Shown here piece by piece: positions 43,210 through 54,984 of a DNA stretch of 64,000 nt. This DNA comes from Eurosta solidaginis. Taxonomy: Eukaryota > Arthropoda > Insecta > Diptera > Tephritidae. The stretch spans positions 52,667,346 through 52,731,345 of the forward strand of contig NC_090324.1 of NCBI RefSeq assembly GCF_040869045.1, written 5' to 3'. A program made the position numbers and the translations under genes. The notes below the pieces were generated by a model. The model worked only from the letters and a program-made list of their open reading frames with translations. It searched no databases and had not been told where the DNA came from. How positions within the stretch are numbered: position 1 is the first letter of the stretch; every line of letters begins with the position of its first letter.

Positions 43210-44260
43210 CAAACACTAATTGTCATCAATATCCTCTACCAAGAATCCGAGGAAAATAACCGTTTCAACAGGGTTGAACCATAGAAATAAGGGCCTTAGA
43301 GGCATTGGTTCAACACTCCAATAGAAAAGATGGTTCGTGGCACTTGGGGACACATTAAAAGCGGGACATTATTGGGTGTTTCGGGTTGATTCTGGATAAG
43401 TGAGGGTTTAACTGATTACAGTATAAAATTCGTAGTTGAGCTAGAGTGACGGGCGTCTCCCTGGAGCTCTTGTTTTCTCAAATTCGAACTTAAGTTATTT
43501 CTGTTTGAGAATTGGGTTTAACTGGCAATCTTTGCAAAATAAGTCCAACGGAAGGCTCTGAAGACCTTTTTATGCTCCTTTCTTCCATAATGCTGAATTC
43601 TTAAGTGCAGGATTTCTTCATAATGCTTACGGAGACAAACTTCATTAGTTCCTGGATGGCGGGATCTTGTGATTTGAGAGTAGTGTTACGGCTTTTCTTT
43701 ATCGAACGACCCAGTATTTTTTGAAGTAAGACAGTTGGTAGCTTATTGTGATTGATGTGGATTTCCGATATGATTTACATTTGCCATGTCCACGTTGTAT
43801 ACAAGGTTGCTGAGGATTTGGTCGGTTAAAATATCAGATTTTGCGAGGTGAACAAACTGGAAAGATTGGGGAGGTAGACGGTCATCAAAAAAAAAAAAGG
43901 GCCGTTACTTTTTGCCATTATCATGCAGCCGTCGGCGTAGGGCAAAATAGTAACTTCTTCTGGTGGGGTAGGGAGCTTCCATATGTAAAAGTTCGACAAA
44001 AGTGGATATAGGTCACCACGCTATGGCACCATGGTTTAATACTTCTGGGGTTTGATGTTAGGTTCCTGAACTGTACCTATGCCTACTGACCATACAAAGA
44101 GTTTGCGGTCCACCTTTTTAGACAGGTAGGAAAGGTGGACCCTTCCTGGTCTTACAGTTACGTGATGTGATTGACTGTATCAAAGGCTTTTGATAAGTCC
44201 AGCGCTACGAGTACTGTCGTGATCGTGCTATGTAATTTTCGGACGCGCGCTAATGAATTG
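43210..44260 (-). pseudogene. Jockey-type LINE ORF2 fragment X
   Basis: Minus frames, many breaks: TVLVALDLSKAFDTVNHIT near 44215; YPLLSNFYIWKLPTPPEEVT with ILPYADGC (damaged YADD) near 43960; and a C-terminus with LAQLR, SRINP and a PT-LTP-SLW-like end near 43260. These are Jockey-clade ORF2 landmarks in correct order. Stops and shifts throughout. Confidence 0.7.
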
Positions 44261-45105
44261 AGAGGGTCTCCTACACCGGCGGTGCATCCCATTTCTCACG
44301 CTTCTGCTTGTCTACAAGCTGTATGTGCAGGTTTATGCCCCTAATTTTAAGGTCAGCAAGGTCACATTCTCTCGCTAAAGAAGCAGCGTCCGTCGGAAAA
44401 TGTGGTCGGATTCCAAAAATGCTTCCAACGTGAATGGAACTAGCCGCCGCGAATTCAACGACCTTGCAGAAAGCACGTTCCCTTGACATACATCATTCGA
44501 GATTGCAAACGCAGTGAAAAGATTATCTGTGTATTCTTTATATTTTCTCCACTTTAATTTTTTAAAATTTTTTAATTTCGGCTGATCGTTCGAGGAAAAA
44601 AAGTATGGGAGGGTGGACAGTGTTACCATTGGCTGGCAGCTGACACAGTCCTCTTGCACGGTCTTTTATGTCGTCGTTATTGTCAGAGCAATTCTGAGCT
44701 TCTGTGATAGCAGCTTAGCGGATGTTGTGCAGATTCATGAAGTCGAATATCTTTTGATCTTCCCAGTTAACCCATTACAGTTTAACTGCATTAGTCTTCA
44801 GTTCATCGGGGAAGATGTCATCGCTCTGGGGGTAAGAGAAGGGTGATTGCGCTGTGTTGGGTGTGCGGCGTGGCAGCAAGGGACGACAAAAGCAACCGTT
44901 GGGGAATCCCTTGCGCTGAGCGCAGAACACCTAGGCAAATGGCATCGCCCAAGGCAGGAACTCTAAGGAGCAGGCCAGGGGTGCCCTGAGGTGTGAACAG
45001 CAAAGAGGTACACAATTTAAAAAAAATTACGCTTTCGAAGAATGTTGGGATCAGCCCAGAACACCCCGTTCGATGCAACCATTCTTTGCACGTAACCCAC
45101 CGACA
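44261..45105. other. Unclassified stretch between LINE and copia remnants
   Basis: No frame longer than about 100 codons shows a known motif. Possibly more LINE debris. Confidence 0.3.
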
Positions 45106-45360
45106 TGAGTAAGAAACTCCCAATCGCGTCATGCGTTATCTAAAAGGCACTACTGAAAAAGGTTGGTGCACACAAATGTGACGACGAAATAACAGGCTAC
45201 TCTGATGCGGATGCGGCCTGGAGGCATTAACAACCGACGTTCTACCAACAGTTATACATTCACATTTCGATTAGCTGCTTTATTCTGGAATACAAAGAGG
45301 CAGAAGATGATTGAACTATCAAGTACAGAAGCGAAGTTCATGTTATGAGGTGGGTTTTGT
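45106..45360 (+). pseudogene. Copia-type RNase H remnant
   Basis: Plus-strand frames give RVMRYLKGTTEKG, then ITGYSDADAAW, RRSTNSYTFTF and KMIELSSTEAKFML. This is the order of the Ty1/copia RNase H end (RYLKGT, GYSDADWAG, RRSTSGY, LSSTEAE). Frameshifted and stopped. Confidence 0.75.
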
Positions 45361-45440
45361 CTAAGGCTGGGGTAACACTCAGTCAATCAAGAGTCGAGTT
45401 AAGGTCCCACAAACCCCTACTGAATAAATACACAATATTT

Positions 45441-46425
45441 ATGTGTTACGAACACACGCACACGCAGCTTGCCTTCGCAAGATGGTGAGGGGCGGAGCGG
45501 CGGCTAACGGTCTTTGGAGCAGAGGAGGTTCGGCAGGATGGTTGAGCGGTCGGGTAACGGACGGATTGATACGGCAGTATGGAAGCAGCGGCGGGATAGA
45601 AGCAGCGGCTTAACGGCGGTAGAGTGGCGGACGGCCAACGGTCGTCGTAGCAGCGGCGGGACGGATGCAGCGGCTTAACGGCGGTAGGATGGCGAATGGT
45701 CAACGGTCGTGGTAGCAGCGGCGGCTGAATGGCGATTGGGCGGCGAACGCAGTGGTTGGTGTGGCAGCGGCGGCACCAGCAAGGCGAGATGGGCACGGCG
45801 GCAGTATGGCGGACAGACAACGGTCGGCGTAGCACCGGCTGGACGGAAGCAGTGACGGTACCAGAGGGGCGACGATGCGAGGGCAGCGGCGGTGGGCTAA
45901 CGAGCGCGTACCAGGGTCGTGGTAAGGGGGGAAGCAGGCTGGCGATGGTGTTTACCTGGACAGCGGCGGCTCGTTCCGGGCGGGGTCGGTTGACGGTTTC
46001 GGCGGGATCGGATTGATCGGTAGTCTTCGGAAGGATCGGTAGTCCGCGGGGTTGGTCATCTGGGGAAGAGACTGCGAGGATTCGGGTTAGTTCTGGTTTC
46101 ACCGCTGGACACACCCGCCACCCTACTTGCATGCTAATAGAAGGTGCGTTAAGGGGCGGGGCTGTACCAGCCGAGACCCCGTGGATCGATCCGTGCGCGG
46201 AGGGGAAGTGCACCTTAACGGCACAGCGGTGGCGCCTTGTGCACACGCCGAAACCAGAACTGTGGAGAGGGGGTTGTGCGGTCGTTCGGGCGGCGAGCCA
46301 TCCCCTGCCTGGCCAGGGCGACGGAGTGAGATAGTCCCAAGGCACCACTCTCGTCGGATTAATACTCTCTCTAATACCCGCCCAACCGCCACGAGGTGCG
46401 CATCCGCATGACGCACGGATTTGTT
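45441..46425. repeat. GC-rich tandem region next to the copia remnant
   Basis: Starts TGTTACGAACACACGC and is unlike its AT-rich surroundings. Units of about 65-70 bp (GCAGCGGCGGGA, GCAGCGGCTTAACGGCGGTAG, GGTCAACGGTCGT) repeat about three times at 45590-45730 and decay beyond. It could be the copia LTR or a satellite; no second copy is present to decide. Confidence 0.5.
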
Positions 46426-46587
46426 TTTGTTTTTGCCGAGTTGTTGATAGGCGGAGGTTTGTTAAGCGTCGAGATCTAAAACTGCTCAGCTACAGAATAA
46501 AAATCATCAGCTGAGTAATATATACATAACAGTAGAAAATTTTACATATAGTAAATTGTTAAGTTAACGATTTAGCATATAAAAATT

Positions 46588-47025
46588 TTTATTTTTTTTT
46601 TATTTTTATTTGGCTACGAGTTAAGGTAGGATACGACAGTTTTCCTTATAGTAAAAGTGAATCCGTTATATCAAATGAATTCGAATGAGAGTTAAAATCA
46701 TGACACAAACTCCGGAAAGGTTCATTTAATTCGAAATTAGTTCTGCACTGCCTCAAAAGAAGATGTTTGTAATGTATTAACGCTCGTTATGGGACATTGA
46801 AGTTTACTTCGTTCAAAAGAAAGGCTAGAAATTAGTCCATTCAGTAGTTTAGCCATAAATAATACGCCCAGCATTTCTCTACGGCTAGCGAGAGTTGGAA
46901 GATAGATAAGCTTTAACCGACTAGTACAAGGTGGAAGATTATATGCAGAATCCCAGCGAAAATTCCTTAAAGAAAACAGTAAAAATTGCTTCTGTATTGA
47001 CTCAAGCCTATCTGCATGAACTTTA
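46588..47025 (-). pseudogene. LINE ORF2 C-terminal fragment at the BEL-2 left border
   Basis: The minus frame reads HADRLESIQKQFLLFSLRNF, RLKLIYLPTLASRREMLGVL and ITSVNTLQTSSFEAV, the same LINE group as at 16638. It ends in an A/T-rich tail on the minus strand near 46590. It is open from the BEL-2 LTR at 47026, so BEL-2 or its ancestor inserted into this LINE. Confidence 0.75.
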
Positions 47026-47514
47026 TGTTTAGGCAGGATGCCTAACTTTTCCGCATCTGAGTGCGAACCCCCTAATGCAACTCTGCAATTCGATACTCGA
47101 GACTCGATTTAATTTATATCCACACACACTATCACCGCCATATGCATGCGCGTGCACGTGTATGTGTGTTTTTCAGCACTTATGCACATGCATGTCGGCG
47201 TTATGTGTGGGTGAATTTCCCCTCCGAAAACGGAAGATTTTGCGGGCCAACGGTTGTCGCCTTCGATACAACCGGCCTCTTGGATTCTAACAGCCAACCT
47301 GCACGCACCTGCCGCCAGCGATCTCCGCCGTTTCATACAACAATTCACAAGGTAATATTGTTAACTTGTATAATATTTATCTTTACCCAATAAATCACAT
47401 ATATTATAACGAGAAATCTCGTCTTCTCTTATTTTATTCCAACCCGCCATATTCCCACTGAGATCGACCCCGGTGCGCCCACCGACTCAGGAGCAGACGC
47501 ATCCCGGCCGAACA
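47026..47514 (+). repeat. BEL-2 5' LTR
   Basis: 489 bp, TGTTTAGGCAGGATGCC...GGCCGAACA. Clearly homologous to the BEL-1 LTRs but more diverged from them than they are from each other, so a sister subfamily. Confidence 0.9.
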
Positions 47515-48459
47515 TTTGTTCCTATCTCACCAGGAATTTGGAAACAGCACCTTAACAATACAGTCCACAACATAATTAGGCCGAAAATTTATACGGAAAA
47601 GGATTTTCCCACCAACAGCTACACAAAACCAAAACTAAAAGGTTATATTTGATATCAAAACGTAAAAAAAGACTGAGCAAGCGACAGCCAGCTTAAGCCA
47701 CGGCAACACTACAAGTCATCTTGCCACATCATCACCACTATACAAATCACCAAAAAAGTCCAGAGTAAGTGCAATATTTCTTGCCACCCTTTTTCGATTA
47801 TAATAAAATAAATAAAAACCGTGTAAAAACATAATTCATATACGGTGTGCCACACGCGTAGTGATTTCTAATTAACCGCGAAAAGTGTAAAAAATTTAAT
47901 GCCGAAAAGAAAAAAGTGCAAACGCGAAAAATTGACGTTGTTTTTAGATTCCTTGTGACCATCTTGTCTGTCCCCCCATCAGCGGTAAGGCTCTCCGGAC
48001 ACAGCACAAGGAAGAGGTGCACATAACCTCACTTTCATATAAAATTTTACACCATTCGATTGCGGCAATTTTTCAATTATCCTTTGTGTCACTCTAATTT
48101 GCACTAATCTAATAAATTTTCGTTACACAGTCTCTTTTTGCACAAGATTTTATTAAATTTTTACACTTTTCGTCGAGTTTTATATCAGCGCGCGAACTTA
48201 TTTTATAATAAAAAAAAAATCGAAAGTGTATTGGCGAGTGGCCCCCACTTTTCTATTTCACACAATACATATTGGCGTTGCTGCCCCCTGCTCCCTGTTT
48301 TACGGCACAAAATAATCTGCAACGTCAGAAAAAATAAACAAATTAAAATAAATAACTAAAGTTTTGCGTAATTTAATAGTTGTTGGTTGGGTGATTCGCA
48401 CAGGTTTATTCAAAGTTATATTCCTCACTTAATTCGCTCACAACTTTTCACCCAGAAAT
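47515..48459 (+). promoter_or_regulatory. BEL-2 leader
   Basis: Shares blocks with 3223-4058, including CAGCGGTAAGGCTCTCC followed by GGACACAGCACAAGG at 47980-48010 and a GGTTGGGTGATTCGC stretch before gag. Confidence 0.55.
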
Positions 48460-49750
48460 ATGGAATCGTACATCAGATTGGCCGATCGAATAATCGAATT
48501 CGAGGCCAACTTTAATGACATAAGTGCGGCTCTGCACACAATACACGCTATTGCAATACAGCAAAAAGATTTGCAAGCTAAGTGGGAAAAAGCAGAGACC
48601 ACCTTAAATGATTTGCTTGACTATGACACGCTTGAAGCAAAAAAGATTTCAGCGGTGAAGTTCATAAGGTGGCATATGCCGTATTCCTGAGATGCATGTC
48701 TAACATGGCTGAACTTCAAGCTAAATTGAAGCAGGAAAAAGATAGAGAGGTTCGTCCTGAAGGAGAACGCGGGCGCGAACATTGTATCCGCCTGCCTGCT
48801 TGCGACACTGAGGTATTCAAGGGCGACTAGCTATCTTGACCAATGTTTGGTGACCTGTTCACGGCCATCTATAAAAAAAACAGTTGCCTAAGCCCGGTAG
48901 AAAAGTTGTTCCACCTTAACCAAAAAACTCAAGGTGAGGCAAAAGACATCGTAAAGAAATCTCCCTTGATAAATGAAGGCTTCGAAATAGCCTGGAAGAA
49001 CCTATGTGGGAGATACGAGAATAAACGGATTCTCGTAAACTCACAACTACAAATTTTATTTAATCTGAAAAAGATAGATAGCGAGTGCGGCAGCTCAATT
49101 AAAACTTTAGAGCACGACATAAATAATTGTTTGGCTTCCTTAAAAACCCATCAGATAGATGTTTCAAACTGGGATGCGATTATCACCTATTTATGCTCCA
49201 CAAAATTACCTGAAAATACGTTGCTCTATGGGAGCAGAGCATTGACCACAAAACGGACATATCCAAGTGGGAGGATATGGACAAGTTCTTTTCAAATCGT
49301 TTTTAGACACTTGAAACCGTGTCTGAGTTCACAGGGAATGCTACTCCTAAAGAGCAAAAAACAAGCGCGTCGCGACAATCGCCGGAAACCCCTACGAAAT
49401 GACTTGGTGCATTTCAAACAAAAGTATCCAAGCAAACAACAAAATCAATGCGTAAAATGTGCAAATCTACGGAGCACAGATTACGCAACTGTTCACGCTT
49501 TTGCGATATAACCCCGGTAGAAAGGATTAAATTCGTTTAATCCACAAAAGGCACCCTGAACTGTTTATCCCCAGGAAACACAGTGACGAGGTGCACCAGT
49601 TCGTACAACAGTTCCAAATGCTACTCTCTTCGTCACACGCTCCTGCATGCGGACACACTTCAGCAACCGGCGGTGCGCAATCTTTTGAAAGATGCGGATA
49701 ATACCCCGTCAACTTCGACACAGGCGCGGAAAAGACAGGAATCGGGACAA
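48460..49750 (+). pseudogene. BEL-2 gag, broken
   Basis: Starts MESYIRLADRIIEFEANF, parallel to BEL-1. A shift near 48665 and two stops near 48828-48838 (at GDY and SWP of the core motif) precede an open stretch at 48843-49511. The zinc-cluster end (TRCTSSYNSSKCYS) has lost some Cys. At about 49752 the sequence jumps from ESGQP to the post-RT region. Relative to BEL-1, about 1.5 kb (5357-6865) holding protease and RT is deleted. Confidence 0.8.
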
Positions 49751-50470
49751 CCACTCACTCAGATATATTTTATTTCAAAGCAGGAACCCTAGAGAATGGC
49801 GAAAACATCAACATACGAGGAATCTTATCAGCTATAGCCAAACTTTTCGACCCTTTGGGCTGGCTTGCGCCAATGTTCGTTGTGGCAAAAATACTCATGC
49901 AGAGTATATGGTTAGAAGGCACCGCTTGGGATGAACCAGTATCGACCACTACGCTAAAACGATGGAAAACCTTCACCGACCAATACCATGAGATTGATGA
50001 AATAAGGATACCTAGATGGGTCAACTTTCCACAAGGAGCCGACATCGAGATCCATGGATTTTGTGACGCATCCGAGAAGGCTTATGCAGCAGCCGTTTAC
50101 ATGCGCGTGAAAACGGATAATGACATCTGGACAAACCTGCTTCTAGCCAAAACCCGAGTAGCCCCGTGAAAACTCTTTCTCTTCCACGATTGGAACTTTG
50201 CTGAGCCGTGCTGGTAGCGGAAATCACAGAATAAATTTTTAGGAACCTCAAATTGGGACCAGTGAAAGTCCGCCTTTAGACGGATTCAACTATCGTCCTC
50301 GCATGGATAAGGAAACCACCCTGTTTTTGGTCCACTTTCGTCGCACATCGGATCACCAAGATCATCGACATGGTCGGAAATAAGGACTGGTTGCAGGTGA
50401 ATTCAGAGTCAAACCCAGCAGAGTTAAGCAGTAGAGGATTACCTGCGTCTGAGTTGGTCAACAATTCGTT
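49751..50470 (+). pseudogene. BEL-2 RT end and RNase H
   Basis: FDPLGWLAPMFVVAKILMQ, then IEIHGFCDASEKAYAAAVYM, which keeps the RNase H Asp that BEL-1 lost to a stop context. A shift near 50165 follows, then RKPPCFWSTFVAHRI-like sequence and NPAELSSRGLPASEL. Confidence 0.75.
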
Positions 50471-50473
50471 GTT

Positions 50474-51408
50474 GTGGCAGGGACCTTCTTGGCTGCAAGA
50501 AGATACTTCCCAATGGTCAGCACAAGAAATAGACTACATCACCTCCGTAGAGGAAAAAAGGCGAAGACCTGCGCAACGACAACCGTACATTCTTCCGATA
50601 TTCTTCAACGCTTTTCCGACCTAACCAGGGCTTTACGGATGTTATCATACGTTATGAGGTTCTACCGAAGAACTCACCATGAAACAAAAAATTCATTCCA
50701 TGTCATGTCGCACTTAATCTCCCCTGATGAACCCACTACACGAATTTTAATTAAAATCTATCAGAAACAATACTACAGTTCAGAATATAATGATTTGAAG
50801 GCCAGAAAACCAATTGAAGGGAAAAGTGTCATACTATCACTTAATCCCTACATAGACCAACACGGCATCATTCGGGTAGGAGGGCGACTCGGGGCGTCAT
50901 GAACGCCACCCAATCCTCCTCCAATAAAACTGCAGGTTATCCCGTCTGACAGTCCTAATGTTTCATCAACAAAGTCTGCATGGGGAAAACCAACTCATGT
51001 TACGTCTGATAGGCACCCATACGGCACGATATTCAGCCGTGCATTCACGAATACTGGAGTCGACTTCGCCCGACCCTTCGACATTAAAAGCACAAACTCA
51101 AAGCCATCCATCACACTTTCTGCAAAGGATGGAATGTGGAATATCTATCCGAACTTTCAAAACGAGTGAAGTGGAAGCATCCCAGACAAAATATAAAAGT
51201 GGGAGATCTCGCTGTCCTCAAAGAGGACAACTTATCTCCCAATGAATGGAGATTAGGTCGAGTTGTCAACGTACACTACGGCGAAGATGACCGAGTACGC
51301 GTAGCCGACCTCAAAACCGAGAAGGGTCCAGTCAGACGACCTTTGGTCAAACTGATCCTTCTTCCAATGGAAGAGACGGATTGCGAGAAGGCTAAGAGCT
51401 CCTCCTAA
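50474..51408 (+). pseudogene. BEL-2 integrase, two deletions
   Basis: The N-terminal part (DILQRFSDLTRALRMLSY and IIRVGGRLGAS) is followed by a deletion of the zinc-finger end near 51025. The first catalytic motif GVDFARPFDIK remains, then a jump near 51090 removes the rest of the core. The C-terminal domain is intact (VKWKHPRQNIKVGDLAVLKE, then RVADLKTEKGPVRRPLVKLI). Confidence 0.8.
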
Positions 51409-52017
51409 CAATACCTCCGTTCTTCCATATCCCTACTTTCAAAAAACTCAAACCCAGCTCTCGTTCACCCGGAACTAGGCCAACCAACAACCCTAATGCA
51501 GATCGCCCATCTGCCACCAAACAATTATTTTTTTAATTTTTTCAAAAACAACCCAAATTCACTCGCTCACCCCAAGCGAGGACACAAGAAACAACCCCAA
51601 CTCACTCGTTATACCAGAACGAGGACACCAGAACCCTGACGCAGATCCACTGTCTGCCAGAGAACATAAATACACTCGGCCAAAAGCACGAGGCCAAGAG
51701 AATTTTACTTAATGAGTAGGGACAGCCATATTCTAAATATGGGTTAAAATCGTTTTACAGAACTTTGCTTAGTGGAGTCCATGATTCGGTCACAAGAGGG
51801 TTTATGAAAAGTAAGGAAACTATGGAATCGTGGACTTTCATTAACCTATGAACATGCGAAACCTAAACCAAATCAAAATTCATCGTTCAAAGTCAAAAAA
51901 CTCGCCTAGTACATGATGCACGTAGAAAAAAAATATCTCATTAGTAAATAATGGAGATACCATAACGAAATGCACTCATTGAGCATGTTAACTGATTCGT
52001 TCCGTATGTTCGGAACA
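51409..52017. other. BEL-2 post-pol segment shared with BEL-1
   Basis: CACTCGCTCACCCCAAGCGAG and CTCACTCGTTAT blocks as at 9650-9720, then the GGAGATACCATAACGAAATG block as at 10110. It lacks the ~190-bp repeat of BEL-1. Confidence 0.6.
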
Positions 52018-52140
52018 TTAATCTCTCGAACACTTCCATGAAGACTTAAACGGACAACAGCTTTCAAAAATTTCTGAATAAAAGGGTGAATACTCACTGT
52101 TTAGCAGGATCGCACAAAACTTGGACTCTTCTATCCAAGT
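52018..52140 (-). CDS. Antisense short ORF of BEL-2
   Basis: The minus frame from 52140 reads TWIEESKFCAILLNSEYSPF then YSEIFE and PFK, ending at a stop at 52018. It corresponds to 10286-10474 of BEL-1. There is no ATG within the matching part, so if expressed it would be a spliced exon. Confidence 0.4.
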   Translation of the reverse strand, partial: TWIEESKFCAILLNSEYSPFYSEIFESCCPFKSSWKCSRD

Positions 52141-53045
52141 TAAGGTAGGAATATAAAGTTCTAAGACAATAATCCATTTTCTCTATTTTTTGTTTTTTGT
52201 CAGTTCATTACAGCTGCTGAGTGGCGTATCACCCCATGTCGCCTGCCTGTTCAAAATCATGCTATCTCAAAATATTTGTCCAAAATTTCCCAATTCAGGA
52301 TTTGTCACAGGGCCGCCCTATATTAGAGTTAGATTGCAGAACGCTTCATCCCAGAATGCTTTTCATTAACTCCCTTTTATGACAAAATGCATTGAACTTA
52401 TGCTCATATAGGGAGTTTTGGTAACAAATTTTGAGATGGTGCAGCATTCTTCAAACATTTCTGAAAGAATGACCAACCAACATGACTTTATCAATTCACG
52501 AAATATTTAGTAGAAAATGAATTATTTCCCCAAAAACTTTTGGCATTTACAAATTTATTATCACTACTAATATACTACCAAAGATACTTGTTCACTCCAA
52601 TTTCACTGAAGGGGATTGAATTATTCCCCGTTTTCCTTACTTCGTAAAAGCAACCCGTCCAGATTTTTCAATTTGGGAGTGTCAAAGATCTGTCTTCATT
52701 GACGAACAAACCTCTAGTAATTGAATCAAATAAATAACATTTCGGAACTTATGTCAAATAGCTTAAGTGTAAAATTATTCAATCAAACTCACCCACTCAC
52801 TGAGACAGGTTAAAGCTGCATCCATCCCTGTTGAAAATGGCCCTTTCTTGCCTTTCGTTCAATTCCATTTGATGGAACTGAATTAAATTTTCTCGGTACT
52901 CATTTGCCTTTTCATTTTTTGTGCTTCTTGTCCAATTTGCACTGAAATCCTCGTTGGTAATCGTTGTGGCTAAAAATAGAACTTTTTGCGTAAATGCGTA
53001 ATATGTTATATTGAAAATGCAATCTGCATTATGTTGATTTTTGTT
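52141..53045. other. Left part of the BEL-2 cargo region
   Basis: No similarity to BEL-1 begins here. AT-rich, no ORF with a motif. It could be 3' flank or intron sequence of the captured Sin3A copy. Confidence 0.35.
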
Positions 53046-54455
53046 TTTTTTTTACTGATCGCAGTAGCAACGTCCTGCTTTTGTATACCAGTCTGACGTC
53101 TTACTTGCTGAATTAAAATTCGCAGCATCCTCAAGTATGGTTTTATCTTTATATAGTAACACGATATGTGGACCAGTTACCGGTTCACCATTCTCATCGT
53201 CTTGATCGTGACGCTCATCATACAACGTTTCATTTTCGTTGAACAGATTTTTGGAACGTAACGCCTTCATATCGTTCGACCTGACATTGATTGCTTGATG
53301 ATCGAGTGACTTGAAATAATACTTATTTTTTCACTCCACACTTCATTGAAGAATTTTGAGCCTCCCGCCATTCCTCTTCTTTAACTTTCAAATGCTTTAG
53401 AACAATTGGCACAACAACGGACGGATTAATTTTTTTAGCCTTGAATTATCTCTCCAGCTTCGTCACCATATATATGATATATGGCTCGTTGGTGTAAAGT
53501 ATGTAAGGGGCCACCCAAGTAATCGTCTAAATCATATCGGCTCACATCTTCTGGCGACTTCGTAGCGCTTTACGAACTTTATCAAAGAGCACAGCATCGA
53601 AGAGCGTACATTTACGCGATGCCTCCGAAAAGGATAGATCCTGGCATATAGGCTTATGCTTTTATCAGGAGGTGGTCCACCCCCACTACCACTCTCGCCA
53701 TCATCGATTGCTGGACAACGTGCGGCTTCAATGGTGATGTGATCTACCAAGCACTTGCTGGGTATAATTCATACTAATACGATCCATTCCGACACTATTC
53801 ATTGTGGTATTGCCACTGCCACCTAAAGCTCCTTTACCTGAACCATACCTGGGCCGTCTCTTCGGGGATTGACCAGGAACGCTGCTAATATTGGAGCTGG
53901 GTTCCTGTTCATATTCCAACCCACTACCCGTTTGATGATTACTGCGACGTAGGTCTTTTTCGTAGTTTCGTACACCCCCTGCCGCATTTGATTTATCATC
54001 GACAGCACCAGAAACCGCATTTTCATGTAATACCTTTAAACACAATGCACTACTGCTAGGATGAAGCGTAACACGATGATGGAAATCTTTATCGTAGACT
54101 TAGCTCTCCACCACGTCTACTACCTGCACTTGCATGGATCACATGATCTTGGGATTGTTGTGTGTTATTGTACGGTTTGAGTCTAACGCTCGTATTCATG
54201 GTAGATAGGTTACCTAATGCAGCGGCGGGTGTACTACCACCGTGGAGACTGTGGAGTTAACGGAGAGCCAGTCGCTGATGGTATTGTAATATGATGACTA
54301 CTGGCACCGCCAGCACTACCGATAGGACCACCACTAGTCGTACCATTCTTTGGACCCACACCCATAGTTCCAGCAGCGTCTGATTTTTGGTAATCATTGT
54401 GCGACTTTGTCATATAAGGCGCGCTTTGATGATTAGCGGGATCTGAACACTCATT
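53046..54455 (-). pseudogene. Sin3A: Sin3A partial pseudogene inside BEL-2
   Basis: Minus-strand pieces in protein order: a Gly/Ser/Thr-rich linker (ASSHHITIPSATGSPLTPQS near 54300; SVPGQSPKRRPRYG near 53870); QDLSFSEASRKCTLFDAVLF and DKVRKALRS near 53600; directly after, YDLDDYLGGPLHTLHQRAIY and [12 protein letters not shown] near 53480; [19 protein letters not shown] near 53370; [24 protein letters not shown] sequence near 53270; [34 protein letters not shown] and [11 protein letters not shown] near 53060. Sin3A is the scaffold of the SIN3/HDAC corepressor. Several hundred codons normally separate DKVRKALRS from DYLGG, so a deletion joins them. At least four shifts or stops are visible. Confidence 0.85.
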
Positions 54456-54984
54456 GCATTAGTTTCACATTAGCATTGCAGTTCTACTGCACAGGAAAAT
54501 TAATGGATTTTTTCCCAGCTTTATATACAAGTAAAGTTAAAACATTAATTGGACGTCAATTTCTCGTTAAAACATTATGGAATAGCTAGTTTCAAAAGGT
54601 TGCATAGGTTTTTTGAAATTGATAAGCGTTGTCATCCACTTATAAAGGTGGGCAAATTGGTGGATCTACCCTCACGCTTAGAAAAAAGTAGATTTTCGTG
54701 AAAATTATAAATTAGTGTGCTAGTTTCGTATCGAAACACTAGCCTTTAAGTGATCAATAACGGCGGCACCATCTTCAACCTGAAAAGAAAAGAAAAGCCA
54801 TTACTAAAAGCATCAATTGGCAACGCGAAAGTGTGACAACTAACGGCGCGGCCGACGCCGCAGTTGGAGCACCCCTTTGCGATGCCGGCACACACAATAA
54901 ATTAAAATCCGATACAAAACCATCTCCTTCGGGATCTCCACGCCAGCAACCTGAAAATCAAAGCAATATTAATTAATAATTAAT
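54456..54984. other. Right part of the cargo region
   Basis: On the minus strand this shows two splice-acceptor-like ends (GATTTTCAG near 54955; CTTTTCTTTTCAG near 54785) before short open segments (VEDGAAVIDHLKA after the second). This hints at introns kept in an antisense genomic copy; unproven. Confidence 0.35.

Noticed and set aside
45446..46348. 300-codon minus-strand ORF, Pro/Arg/Ser-rich
   Set aside because: It lies in GC-rich tandem repeats where stops are rare in several frames (plus-strand ORFs overlap too). No domain, and composition follows the repeat.
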